Shown here: piece by piece, positions 43,643 through 52,576 of the stretch
Layout of the letters: every line of letters begins with the position of its first letter
Numbering within the stretch: position 1 is the stretch's first letter
From: an uncultured Pirellula sp.
GTDB lineage: Bacteria > Planctomycetota > Planctomycetia > Pirellulales > Pirellulaceae
Direction of reading: 5' to 3'
DNA: 64,000 bases
Assembly: GCA_903858115.1 (NCBI GenBank)
Contig: CAIOHR010000114.1
Span: forward strand, 62,001-126,000
The notes under the pieces: generated by a model
Databases searched by the model: none
What the model saw: the letters and a program-made list of their open reading frames with translations, nothing else
Told to the model about the DNA's origin: nothing
Made by a program: the position numbers and the translations under genes

Positions 43643-43717
43643 TCACTCGCCTGTCACAAGAAGGAGTACTGTGACGAGAGGAAGTAACAGTGTTAGCAAT
43701 ACCGCGGAGTTAAACAT
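43643..43717 (-). CDS. leuL: leucine-rich leader peptide
   Basis: A 24-codon frame from ATG 43717 to TGA 43643-43645. Nine of the 24 residues are leucine and four are valine, in clusters (AVLLTLLLPLVTVLLLVTGE at the C-terminal end), with five different Leu codons used. An in-frame ATG at 43741 would add eight residues but would lie at or before the predicted transcript start. The stop codon lies inside the antiterminator segment, as in enterobacterial leader peptides. The peptide itself needs no function; its translation speed is the sensor. Confidence 0.75.
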   Translation of the reverse strand: MFNSAVLLTLLLPLVTVLLLVTGE

Positions 43718-43747
43718 TCGGTGGTCGATCTCTGAAAACATCCCCTA

Positions 43748-43776
43748 AAACTAGCCTGCCGACCAGCTTGAGTCAA
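43748..43776 (-). promoter_or_regulatory. candidate promoter of the leuL-leuA leader transcript
   Basis: On the minus strand TTGACT (43776-43771), 17-nt spacer, TAGTTT (43753-43748). Start of transcription would be near 43741, just in front of the leader peptide. A second exact TTGACA lies 11 nt upstream. The pattern fits a sigma-70-type promoter with a good -35 and weak -10. Confidence 0.45.
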
Positions 43777-43783
43777 TATGGTG

Positions 43784-44602
43784 TCAAGACTTCTTGTTAA
43801 GCGTTCGCAGCGACCGACGCACGATGTATTGCGTGTGTATCGAATCTGATTCCCGCTGCCACCGATCCGTTACTTCGCGAACCCAATCAGCATTCGATTT
43901 GCTGGCGTCGTTGAGCCAGTTGGCCACGGAGTCTTGTACATATTTGGATTCATCTTCCTTCAGGGGCTCGAGAATAGGCAAACCTATCTCGGGCTCTTTC
44001 TTCAAAAGCGGGATATGAGTCGTCCATACGCCTCTTGGCCGTGTGATCTCACTCGCATAACGACGTAACCGTTCCTGCCTGCTCCCTGTCCACGGAACCA
44101 GCGATCGAATGGAACCGAGCGGATCGCGATGAACATCGGCACGCAATGCCAGCCACGCGATCTCTCGAAGCCCAGAATTCTCATCATCTGCAAGTGGCTT
44201 GATCCACGCCAGTTTTTTGGGAAACGTCAACGACGAAAAGCCGACGATGATCGCGGACCACTCGCGCACAATATCACTCGTATGCGCCGTCATCGATCGC
44301 CAGATTGGATCTGCCACTTGAACGAAAGCACTCAATCGCTGTCCGATTGCCATACTGGCCTTGAATGCAGAAGCACCTTGCAACTCCGTCTTCAGCTCCT
44401 TGAGAGTTGCAGATGGAATCTCGATGTTCATCTCCCTGCGGATGTTCTCGAACAATTTCCATCGATCGACGGCCAACCATTCCACGAGGTTCTTGGTTTC
44501 AAGTTGGCCCGTCGCCAGTACCGCCACAACCTCTTTGGGAATCTCGGCGATTCGCCCTGCAGGCTTGCGCTGTCGCAGGCGATCAAGATCGCTCTTGTTC
44601 AT
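43784..44602 (-). CDS. DNA alkylation repair protein, AlkD-like HEAT-repeat fold
   Basis: 272 residues, all helical. The C-terminal half carries the family pattern YASEITRPRGVWTTHIPLLK, GLPILEPLKEDESKYVQDSV and ANWLNDASKSNADWVREVTD, as in AlkC/AlkD-related DNA glycosylases that remove alkylated purines by HEAT-repeat wrapping of the DNA. Catalytic residues cannot be assigned with confidence. The gene ends 43 nt before the leader of leuA on the same strand; the presence of a promoter and attenuator there suggests the two are separately controlled. Confidence 0.8.
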   Translation of the reverse strand: MNKSDLDRLRQRKPAGRIAEIPKEVVAVLATGQLETKNLVEWLAVDRWKLFENIRREMNIEIPSATLKELKTELQGASAFKASMAIGQRLSAFVQVADPIWRSMTAHTSDIVREWSAIIVGFSSLTFPKKLAWIKPLADDENSGLREIAWLALRADVHRDPLGSIRSLVPWTGSRQERLRRYASEITRPRGVWTTHIPLLKKEPEIGLPILEPLKEDESKYVQDSVANWLNDASKSNADWVREVTDRWQRESDSIHTQYIVRRSLRTLNKKS

Positions 44603-44647
44603 AGGTAGTCCGTTTCAGAAACATCGAATCAATCTACAGTCCAAGAT

Positions 44648-45811
44648 TTACACGAACCCCTTGGCAATGACGGTCGCAAGCTTGGCTTCAATGCGTTGGC
44701 GGAGAGACACAAAATAATCTGCAGCTGCTTCTAGTCCTGCTGTTTTCGCATAGTGCACGAGCGGATCCACGAGCCATTTCTCGGTGGGGGTCAGTTGCGG
44801 TCGGAGTGTTCGCGATTGAATCTGCGTCTCAAGCCACTTCAAACTGGATGGGTAATGGTCGCCACAACTGATCGCAACACGAAACGTGCTGAGATGCAAC
44901 GCGTTGAAGTCTTCGTCTGGGCGATAGGCTCGAACAGCTCGCCCGATAGAAAAGAGATGTCCCGACAGTTCGCGAAGTTCTGGGCTCTCTGTGTCGTTGA
45001 GAATCTCTCGCACTTTGAGAAGTCGAAACTGCCCGCTGTCGTCGATCGCTTTCAGTTGCCCCAAAAGATTGCACCATAGATTGACCATCGCTTTGTCGAA
45101 CTCCACGCGCACGGGTGGATCGGTCATCGACGCTTCGAACCAACCTCCCAGTTCGACCAACATGTCGGTGCATGCACGCCTGACGCTGGGGCTCCCGCCG
45201 GCAATCGTCGTTCGCGCAGAAAGACCCGCATGAAAGATCGCAGTAGGACCATCCCCCTCGCGATACCCCGTTTGAACCGTTACGCCGCGAAGCAGTTTGC
45301 CGACGACAATCCCCATCGAGTCATTCCACAAGTCGGGCAATCGGCCGTAAAGCATCGATTCTTCAAGCAACTCGACCATAAACCGGCGCACACGTTCATG
45401 ATAGATCCCATTGCTGCTCATCACCAAAATCGGTAACAGTTCAAGACCTCGTTCGAGGCCATGCGACTCGTACAATACCTCGAGCAATTGAACGTAGTCA
45501 CTGATGACGGGAAGCAATTGATCCGGCTGTGTCACGACAAGAACAACATCCGGGATCCAGCCGTTAAGACCGCAGGCGACCAAATCCGGCCTGCATGCTT
45601 TGGCCGTCTCAATGGTATGCGAAACACCCTGGGATGCGATCGTCAGTATACCTCGCGCCGCGATGGCGGATTGGTGTGTCGAGCCACGGCGTTCGATAAA
45701 CTGAATTCGTTCCTGATTCCGAGTGCAGCCCTGAGAGAGGTGGTAGTAGAAGGCTGCGCCCAAAGCTCCGATGGGCAAAATCCCGACGGAACTCAGTGGC
45801 GGTCGGGTCAT
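44648..45811 (-). CDS. ketopantoate-reductase-like Rossmann protein of unknown substrate
   Basis: 387 residues. The start SSVGILPIGALGAAFYYHLS is a variant dinucleotide-binding loop (G-x-L-G), as in the ApbA/PanE and 6-phosphogluconate dehydrogenase families. The middle (VRVEFDKAMVNLWCNLLGQL) matches the helical substrate domain with the conserved Lys-Asn pair. A real reductase is likely, but the substrate is unknown. Its ATG overlaps the stop of the tandem-ACT gene by 4 nt, suggesting amino-acid-responsive metabolism. Confidence 0.65.
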   Translation of the reverse strand: MTRPPLSSVGILPIGALGAAFYYHLSQGCTRNQERIQFIERRGSTHQSAIAARGILTIASQGVSHTIETAKACRPDLVACGLNGWIPDVVLVVTQPDQLLPVISDYVQLLEVLYESHGLERGLELLPILVMSSNGIYHERVRRFMVELLEESMLYGRLPDLWNDSMGIVVGKLLRGVTVQTGYREGDGPTAIFHAGLSARTTIAGGSPSVRRACTDMLVELGGWFEASMTDPPVRVEFDKAMVNLWCNLLGQLKAIDDSGQFRLLKVREILNDTESPELRELSGHLFSIGRAVRAYRPDEDFNALHLSTFRVAISCGDHYPSSLKWLETQIQSRTLRPQLTPTEKWLVDPLVHYAKTAGLEAAADYFVSLRQRIEAKLATVIAKGFV

Positions 45812-46236
45812 GCATTCTCTCCATGGGTTTGTTGCAAGACTGCCTGAGCATGGCGAGGGTTAGCCGTCTTTACCACCAATCGGCCGTGGTTCCCATCCCT
45901 CGCAGCAGACGAATAGGCGTATTCAATATTGATCTCAGCCGAAGCCAGCGTCTCACCGACCAACGCCAATCCACCTGGCCCAGGCTCCATCGTAATGATC
46001 AACACGTCGACCTCGACGACAGGGAGCCCGGCCTGCTCCAGTGCCGTTCGTGCTGCCGCAGGCTCCTCGGTCACGAGTCGCACCATCGCTTGTTCCACAT
46101 TGTCGATCACACTAAAGGCATTGATATCGATGCCAAGTTGTGCAAGAAGTCGACCGATCTGCCCTAATCGCCCAGGTTGGTTTTCAATGGCCACACTAAT
46201 CTGGCGCTTGATTTCGATATCCATTGGGTTTGACAT
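45808..46236 (-). CDS. tandem ACT-domain protein
   Basis: 142 residues in two ACT domains: RQISVAIENQPGRLGQIGRL and GLALVGETLASAEINIEYAY. Such stand-alone ACT pairs bind amino acids and act as small regulators. The start could be ATG 46236 or 46224 (MDIEIKRQ). It is coupled to the downstream Rossmann-protein gene by ATGA overlap, so the pair may form a regulated enzyme. Confidence 0.82.
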   Translation of the reverse strand: MSNPMDIEIKRQISVAIENQPGRLGQIGRLLAQLGIDINAFSVIDNVEQAMVRLVTEEPAAARTALEQAGLPVVEVDVLIITMEPGPGGLALVGETLASAEINIEYAYSSAARDGNHGRLVVKTANPRHAQAVLQQTHGENA

Positions 46237-46408
46237 CCACTGGTTTGAATTCTCGATGCGAAGCTCATCATGTTACAGATCGTTCTACAACAACCGCAAC
46301 TCGCTTGATTGCCATCGTTGCAAATGGGACTGTGGGTTATACCTTCACAGCTCATCAGGGCCAAGTCAAAAAGAATGTCGCATATCGGATTCGAAGTTTG
46401 CGTACTAC
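46237..46408. other. intergenic region upstream of the ACT gene
   Basis: About 170 nt with no gene or clear signal seen. It should contain the promoter for the ACT/Rossmann pair. Confidence 0.4.
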
Positions 46409-47754
46409 TCAGTATTTCGGAAAAATCACTTGGCATTTCGGAAAAATCACTTGGCTTGGGTAGCGTTCTTCCAAGTTGGTACCATCGTTGAGATATTCCT
46501 CGCGCGGCACGTCCACTTGTGGCCAACTCGTGGGACGAACACGGACGACACGTCCAGGGCGAATGCCCTCAATGATAAGGTCTGTTTCAAACAGAATTTG
46601 AATGCCACTGCTCCCTAGGGGTACGACACTATCGCCGGCGGTAACCTCTAGAATAGTTCCTTTAGAAGCCATGTGTGCTGGTCCGTAGGCCCCATGAGTA
46701 TGCTTTAATGTGTTCTCGACCGCATTCATCATGGCAGGAGAATCCTTTTTGAAATCCGCGTAAAGAGATGGATCCATGCCGCCGAACAAGGTTGCGGTCA
46801 CCTTCGCCTTGCCGAACTTGCCGTACTCAACAGCATCGATCCATGCGGCCATCCAACGGCTACGGATGAATGCCTTGTGCAATTCGGTTTGGCTTCGCGC
46901 GGCGCGTTGCATCGCCGTGTCGTCGAGCCAGATGTCCGAGATGTGAAAACGAGTGAATACACCGCCAAGGCGTAGGCTTCCATGTAATCCCAAGCATCGC
47001 CATTTGACCGCCGAGAGATTTCTTCCCGTCCGCTGGCCAAATTCCCTCGGCAATCAAATCTTCAATCGACAGCCGTTCGTGGCCTCGCCATATTCGAATT
47101 GCAGCATCAAAAGTTATCGATTCTTCTGTTGCCTTTCCCTCTCGCCCCTTCCTTCGGTTCACGACTGGCGACGATCGTGCCTTCGTTCTTCTTGACGGAA
47201 ATCTCCTTGAGCATCCATACTTTGCCCTCGCGCAGGCAGTAGCTTGGCTCGTCCTCCAGGATTAGGACATGGTTTTCCGCAGGAAAGATCCCAGCGCCAC
47301 GATTGTGGTTCGCATCCTTCGTTTTGTTCTCGACAGGCAAAACAGGAACCGCGGAGGTCTTCGGGTCGGGAGGGAGGAAAGCCAGGACGTGCAATACCGT
47401 ACCCAGCGGAATGTCGCGTAGATCCGCCGGTGCGCCATGATAACGAACCATGTCATACGGGAGCATCGCGATGGGATGCGGATCATGGCGAAAGAACATC
47501 CCGGATCCTTGTACGCGGATACTACCACGCCGATTGGCGTGATCCACAAACACCAGTTCACCACGATACGCATGCGCCTTCTCTACCGGTGGAAACTTTC
47601 CCACTTCGGGCCGGAATACATCGGTACCTGGTGCTTCGTTCTTTGTTCTTTGTGCGTCATCCGTCGTTGGTTCTTTGCTGAACGAGGTCGCGTTACAGAG
47701 AAAACAGGTACAAAGAACCACGAACCAAGTACGAGGAACTACGAACGTTTTCAT
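46409..47754 (-). pseudogene. secreted protein gene broken by two frameshifts
   Basis: Three minus-strand frames in different phases read as one protein when joined. 47754 down to about 47150 gives a signal peptide (TWFVVLCTCFLCNATSFS) and KNEGTIVASREPKEGARGKG. About 47150 to 46990 gives EESITFDAAIRIWRGHERLS and EDLIAEGIWPADGKKSLGGQ. From about 46985 to 46409 it reads GVFTRFHISDIWLDDTAMQR, RPGRVVRVRPTSWPQVDVP and VPREEYLNDGTNLEERYP. I know no function. Loss of frame twice within 170 nt fits a decaying gene; assembly error is the alternative. Its start overlaps the DUF1552 remnant stop by ATGA. Confidence 0.75.
46414..46455. repeat. 21-bp tandem duplication at the end of the frameshifted gene
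   Basis: ATTTCGGAAAAATCACTTGG(C) occurs twice in perfect tandem (46414-46434, 46435-46455). In frame it duplicates the C-terminal peptide CQVIFPK/SQVIFPK just before the stop codon. A recent slippage product. Confidence 0.9.
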
Positions 47755-48869
47755 AACTCAACCACCGTATTGCTATCGCCAAACTTGTCGATCTCGACGC
47801 CCATGCGTTGAGCCATCATGAGCAACTGGTTACTCATATGCGCATCAGCGTTCGCGGGTCGACTGCAGAGCTGGTAATGCGCCGTCGATAGCGCACCGTC
47901 CGCACCTAATGCGTAGCATTGGAATCCTTTCGCCGTCTTGTTGAAGTCGACATGGCTACCATGCTTGAGCCCGATGTCTGAGCCACCAGCGAGCACCAAC
48001 GGTAGATTGGCATTTCCATGACTGTGACCATAGGACATGCCGCTACCGAAAAGGGCCATCGTTGAACCGATCAATGGCTGTCCGTTTAGATCTTTCGTCT
48101 CCGCGAGACGAGTCAGGAAGTAACTGAATTGCTCAATGGCAATGGTGTCGTAGTTCGTCAACTTCTCCATGTGACCTGCATCGCCCCCGTGGTGACTTAG
48201 CTGATGACGCGATTCGGTAATACCGATCTCTGGAATAGAGAAGGCGTCCCCCTCGCCCCCCAAGCTGAATGTCGCCACACGAGTAACATCTGTTTGGAAG
48301 GCGAGCACGATTAGGTCATAGACGGTCCGGAAGTAGTCACCGGCCATAACAGCAGCGATATCGCGATTGGTTCGCTTTCGATCGGCTTCGGAAACGACAG
48401 GTAAAGGCGAATCGAGCCAAGCATCCGCTCTTCGCGTGCGAATCTCTGCTTCGCGGACGGAGGTGAGGTATTGATCCATGCGTCCTTTGTCTGCCGCACC
48501 TATCGCCTGCTCGAGTCGGCGAACTTCAGCAAGATTGGCATCCAGCACGCTTCCCTTTCGTCGCAACGATCGTCGCTGCGCAGCCACGCCCCCTTTCGGT
48601 CCCTCAAACAAAGAAGCGAATATCTCGCTACAAAGACGCATGGCAGGCAGTCGAACTCCATCGGCTGTCCAACCCAGAGATTCGCCTGTCAAGGCGACCT
48701 CCATCGAAGGATACCGAGTATGCTTGGCAGTGATTTCAGCCATCTTTTGGTCCACGGAAATCATGTTCCGATCCGAAGGACCAAGCTTGCCACCAGTCAG
48801 CCAAACGGAAATACAATTGTGATGATGGCTCAGTGCCCCGGGGTGATGGCAACTAACACAATACTTCAC
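47751..48869 (-). pseudogene. DUF1552 protein remnant fused to a cytochrome-type N-terminus and cut by an IS
   Basis: The residues after about 17 are the C-terminal three quarters of a DUF1552 protein, a secreted planctomycete family ([59 protein letters not shown]). The usual Tat-type start is missing. The first residues instead read [10 protein letters not shown], a c-type haem motif. Rejoining the flanks of the neighbouring IS gives an in-frame signal peptide starting at ATG 50708 (MPIISYPQEIVRAVLAMVAL, then LGAFYSAQGEEPF). A TAG stop at 48881-48879 follows, then [12 protein letters not shown]. So a deletion fused two genes and an IS plus a stop finished it off. Confidence 0.8.
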
Positions 48870-48923
48870 GAGAAAAGCCTAAAACGGCTCCTCTCCTTGT
48901 GCTGAATAGAAAGCACCAAGCAA

Positions 48924-50644
48924 GGGGAGCATCTCGTTTTTTGGCTAATGCTGCTAATTGCGGCTAATTGCTAGCGATCTCGGTTTGGACTGTTTGGGCA
49001 TTATACTGGTTCCCTATCGCTTGGTGGTTGTGATGATTGAGTTTTCATCACATCACGGAGGCTACTATGGGAGAATGGAATGTGAACGGTCGAGATGGAA
49101 CGAAGGTCGATGATGCTCGCCAAATGATGGGCATGTTTCTTGGCGAAGTCTTCGAGAAGGCAAAACGATTGCAAGAAATACTCGACGATGATCCGTTGCT
49201 CTTCGAGCAAGTAGAGCAAGAAACCAAAGAGCTTTTCGACTATGGTGCTGGCTTGTTCTTAACCGGACTGATCGCAAAAACCATGAAGACGGTCAAGCAT
49301 CAACAACGCTCTGACGAGGTCCGCGAGAAGTACATCATCCCTCTCCGGTCAGGTCAAGATAGACAGATTGAAGTCCACATGGCCTCCGGATTTTCTTGTC
49401 ATGCAAAGACACGTTATTGTCAACCCAAAAAGAGCAACCAAGAGGACTTTACGCCGGGCCTCGATATCGAGCTAAGTCTATTCGGATTCTCCGGTAGTAT
49501 CTCACCTTGGTTGGTGTCGAAGGTGACCAGAACGGTCGCATTGTCGACTTCGCTGGATCAAGCCCGCAAGGAACTTCATCGCGATGGAATCAAGCTCGAT
49601 CGAAATATGGTCGATCGCATCGTGACCCAATCCGGTTCGGAAATGCTTACGGTAAGAGAACGCATGCTTGATGAATTTGAAAGCGGGGCAATGGCCCCGG
49701 GAAATGAGTTCGAGGGCCAAACCGTTTCAATACAAATCGATGGCGGTCGTACGCGAACTCGATCAGAACTCACTGCGATCGATCCCTTAGAAAACTTTGG
49801 CAAAACGCAGTCAGAGGTCCATGGGTTGCCAAGTGAAGGTCGATCGAAGGAGCAACGTCGCAAAGGAACCTTTACCGCAAGTTGGCGAGAACCCAAAGTG
49901 CTCAAGATCTATGTTCATGGTACCGATGGGCGTAAGAACGAGGAGTATCTCGAACTGATAGACGGCTCGTTTGGAGATGCCGACTACATGGAGCGACTCA
50001 TTGCGATGCATATTTGGCGTCTCGGGATGCACAAAGAGCCAAAGTCACCCAGGACGTTTTGATATTCAAAATTTTGGACGTGTATCATGCAGCGGAGAAC
50101 ATCAACAAGGGGATCAATGCGCTCGGTCAGGAGCCTGGCGACAACAAGCAGTTCCAAGAACTACGAACCAAGCTCCGAGACGGTAACTGGAAGGAAGTAA
50201 GCGACACACTCCAGAAGGCACTGGACCTTTCTCAGGACAACCCTCGACTTGACCGTGACGAAGTAGTCCGCGTCATCAACTATATTCGGCAGCACGGAGA
50301 GGCTGGCCATCTGGACTATCCGAAGTTTTCACTGATGGGACTTCCGATGGTAAGTGGAGCGATCGAAAGTGCGATTCGCCGAGTAGTGAATCTTCGAATG
50401 AAGAACAACGGAACGTTTTGGCGAGTGTCGAAGGCGGAGTGTATCCTTGTGCTTCGCTCATCCATACTAAGTGGTCGCTGGGACGAAGATCGAAAACGGA
50501 CCAAGCTTGCAATGCAGCGGAATCGAAAGCTATCAATGCCACCAGTGCGTGAATCGGCTCCGAGCAAATCGGATGCGAGAAACAATCTATCAAAATCCCA
50601 ATGATTTCATTGATACAAACTTACCAAAAAACGAGATGCTCCCC
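48924..50644 (+). mobile_element. 1.72-kb insertion sequence with 21-bp inverted repeats and target duplication
   Basis: Left end GGGGAGCATCTCGTTTTTTG (48924 onward) is the perfect reverse complement of the right end at 50624-50644 over 21 bp. The 7-mer CAAGCAA flanks both sides directly (48917-48923 and 50645-50651); with ambiguity at the ends the duplication may be 7-9 bp. One transposase gene lies inside, broken by a frameshift. The sharp ends and matching duplication show a single insertion event, into the fused signal-peptide/DUF1552 gene. Confidence 0.92.
49067..50604 (+). pseudogene. DDE transposase (ISKra4/ISLre2-like), frameshifted
   Basis: The start ATG 49067 has GGAGG about 6 nt upstream. 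The first frame runs to 50062 (ending GMHKEPKSPRTF). The second frame, from about 50030 to 50604, continues the same protein (KVTQDVLIFKILDVYHAAEN). Candidate catalytic residues are Asp in SIQIDGGRTRTRS, Asp in KILDVYHAAENI, and Glu in GLPMVSGAIESAIRR. The shift is -1 relative to the first frame. No classical slippery heptamer is seen in the overlap (GATGCACAAAGAGCC), so inactivation is more likely than programmed frameshifting. Family placement is by motif only. Confidence 0.8.
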
Positions 50645-50853
50645 CAAGCAAGGCTACCATTGCTAAAACTGCTCGGACAATTTCTTGCGGATAGGAAATG
50701 ATTGGCATGAGAGAGAGGATTAAGGATTTTTAAAATTTGTATTGCGCAGGTGAGTCGCCCCGTGTTTTCAGAACAGCAAAGTCTTGGGCGAGCAGCAGGT
50801 GAAAATTACCCAATGTCGTGAAGTCTAATTGTATCGTTCGCCTTAGCGAGATT
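50645..50853. other. right flank of the IS: lost start of the fused gene and intergenic DNA
   Basis: 50652-50708 (minus) still encodes the start of the interrupted signal peptide (ATG at 50708). The rest, to the end of the FecR gene at 50854, shows no gene or clear signal. Confidence 0.6.
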
Positions 50854-52566
50854 CTAATCGTTTGGAAATCCACAGATCATCACTGGGTCAACTGTGTTGG
50901 AATCTTCATTTGCATCCTGAAAGAAAAGCTCCTGCACCGAATCGCCGTTCGCGTAGCCCATTTCAGACAAATCGATTCCTACACAGATAGCTTTGAAGGT
51001 CAAGTTGCTTAGGCGGCCCTTGCATTCCACTTTTTCCAGATCGATAAGCCTCTCGATAGGTTTTCCCATTTTGTACTCGTAAAACGGCGCAAGGTTTAGC
51101 GCTTCGGGCGATCGCATGTTGAGGTCATAGTTCATGATTGTGACAGGACGTAGCGATGCGTTCATCCCAATCGGAATTACATGAAACGGATCACCAACCG
51201 CTGGATTAATGGCCGTTTGGAATTCAAAGAAAACGATATCAGGCCCAGCTTCGTTCACGACAGGCTCAGTAAAGCGAACGGTGAAACCTGGAGCTTCCTC
51301 ACAATCTTTAAGACTTCCTACTCGGGTTGGAGTTACAGATCCCCCAGGGTTGACAATCCCAGTAGCCAGAGACGCATCCGAAAAACAGATCCGACGAGGA
51401 CTGGATAGATTGAGAGGCCCAACGATATTAAGATCCGAAGTGTAGGCGGCTCGGGTGGCAGAATTGAAACTAATCAATTCGGCTCGAATCAATTGCTCCA
51501 AACTGTAATCGTAGATTTTGCCGAACCGCTGAACCATTATCGATTCGAGTTCTTCCACTCGGTCGTCTTTCGTGCGGGTTGCTTGATAGGAGATGATTCG
51601 GTCAGGCAATTGGCTGCGATAAGAATCCTGACGAAATTCAATCTTGCTTGCCTTAGCGTTCTCGCCAGTGAATGCGCTCGATTCGTGAACAGCAAGCCTA
51701 GTCAACGCATCAGCGGAATTGCTCGCCGTTTCTTTGGGAGAAACTTCAGCGACGCCCTCAATTACATGGACCTCAGCATCTGAAAACTCGTTGACTTGCA
51801 GCGCGAACCGAGTCCCTCGGTCAACAACATTGGCAAATGGAGTTTCGATCAAGAACCCCTCAGCACCTGGTGGAGCATGGACAGAACACCGCCCCATCGT
51901 TACCGCCAGTTTGTCGCCGGAAATCGGACGAAAGACGGCTGGACTTTCGATGATCGTGATGGCACCACAATCGAAGGTCAACTCGACTATACCGCTCTGA
52001 AGAACATGTTCTGAGTTGAGTTCTAGCCTCCGCCCTACAATCGGTGATAACCCATCAAAAAACGTAGCACGGACGGCATTCGATAGCACGACACTCGGAG
52101 GAGTGCTATCGATTGGATGTACTTGCTGCACACGATTACTTGACTGTGCAGCAATAGACTTGTCTTCGAGCATCGCGGGGCGTTTGGCTCGTTCAGTGAC
52201 CCAAAGAGCCAGAAACACAGAGGCTGCAATGGATAACAAAGCTGTTAAAAGCATTACCTTCCGCGAGTGATTCAAAGACGAGACAGGATTAGATGTTTGC
52301 GGCCACCTTGAGTGTCTGTCGTTGCGATCCTGTCCAACCGCGGCTAAGCCAGTTAAAAATGAATGCTCGCACTGAGATTCTGCCTGAGACCTAACATCGA
52401 ACTTGCGTCTCAGTTCACTGTCCAAGTCGATAGCCTTCAAATACTGCACACGCATCGCCTCATCGTGCTTGAGCATCTCTTGCAGCATTTGATGCTCTTG
52501 GCTTGTGATCGTGTCGTTGAGCAGCGATTCAATCAGAGGATGCAGTTGCTTGTTCGTGTGGTTCAT
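50854..52566 (-). CDS. FecR-domain membrane protein, partner of the adjacent ECF sigma factor
   Basis: 570 residues. The cytoplasmic N-terminus (LIESLLNDTITSQEHQMLQE) has the form of an anti-sigma or DUF-type zinc-free binding helix bundle. A single TM helix lies near residues 103-122 (VMLLTALLSIAASVFLALWV). The periplasmic FecR domain follows (LTFDCGAITIIESPAVFRPI, then SVHAPPGAEGFLIETPFANV and VVDRGTRFALQVN). The C-terminal third is an unknown, probably beta-sandwich, domain. It starts 10 nt after the sigma-factor gene. Predicted to sense an envelope state and hold or release the sigma factor. Confidence 0.82.
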   Translation of the reverse strand: MNHTNKQLHPLIESLLNDTITSQEHQMLQEMLKHDEAMRVQYLKAIDLDSELRRKFDVRSQAESQCEHSFLTGLAAVGQDRNDRHSRWPQTSNPVSSLNHSRKVMLLTALLSIAASVFLALWVTERAKRPAMLEDKSIAAQSSNRVQQVHPIDSTPPSVVLSNAVRATFFDGLSPIVGRRLELNSEHVLQSGIVELTFDCGAITIIESPAVFRPISGDKLAVTMGRCSVHAPPGAEGFLIETPFANVVDRGTRFALQVNEFSDAEVHVIEGVAEVSPKETASNSADALTRLAVHESSAFTGENAKASKIEFRQDSYRSQLPDRIISYQATRTKDDRVEELESIMVQRFGKIYDYSLEQLIRAELISFNSATRAAYTSDLNIVGPLNLSSPRRICFSDASLATGIVNPGGSVTPTRVGSLKDCEEAPGFTVRFTEPVVNEAGPDIVFFEFQTAINPAVGDPFHVIPIGMNASLRPVTIMNYDLNMRSPEALNLAPFYEYKMGKPIERLIDLEKVECKGRLSNLTFKAICVGIDLSEMGYANGDSVQELFFQDANEDSNTVDPVMICGFPND

Positions 52567-52576
52567 GGTTTATTCT

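Larger units (their letters stand above)
43566..43741 (-). promoter_or_regulatory. leucine attenuator (leader with alternative hairpins) upstream of leuA
   Basis: Reading the minus strand: segment 1:2 hairpin GTCACA (43675-43670) / TGTGAC (43658-43653), inside the leader peptide gene. Segment 2, GCGAGT-ga-AGGG (43650-43639), spans the leader stop codon. Segment 3, CCCT-gaa-ACTCGC (43601-43589), is complementary to segment 2 in 10 pairs and is also the left arm of the terminator. Segment 4 is TTCAGGG plus the T-run. Stalling on Leu codons would free segment 2 to pair with 3 and prevent termination. All pairings are read directly from sequence; the mechanism is inferred from classical leu/trp attenuation. 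Confidence 0.82.

Noticed and set aside
43527..43783. T-box or metabolite riboswitch upstream of leuA
   Set aside because: No T-box core words seen, and the leader is explained fully by a Leu-rich peptide and alternative hairpins.
50014..50062. Programmed -1 frameshift in the IS transposase
   Set aside because: No X-XXY-YYZ slippery heptamer or obvious downstream hairpin in the overlap; loss of frame is simpler. Kept as a finding to compare copies.
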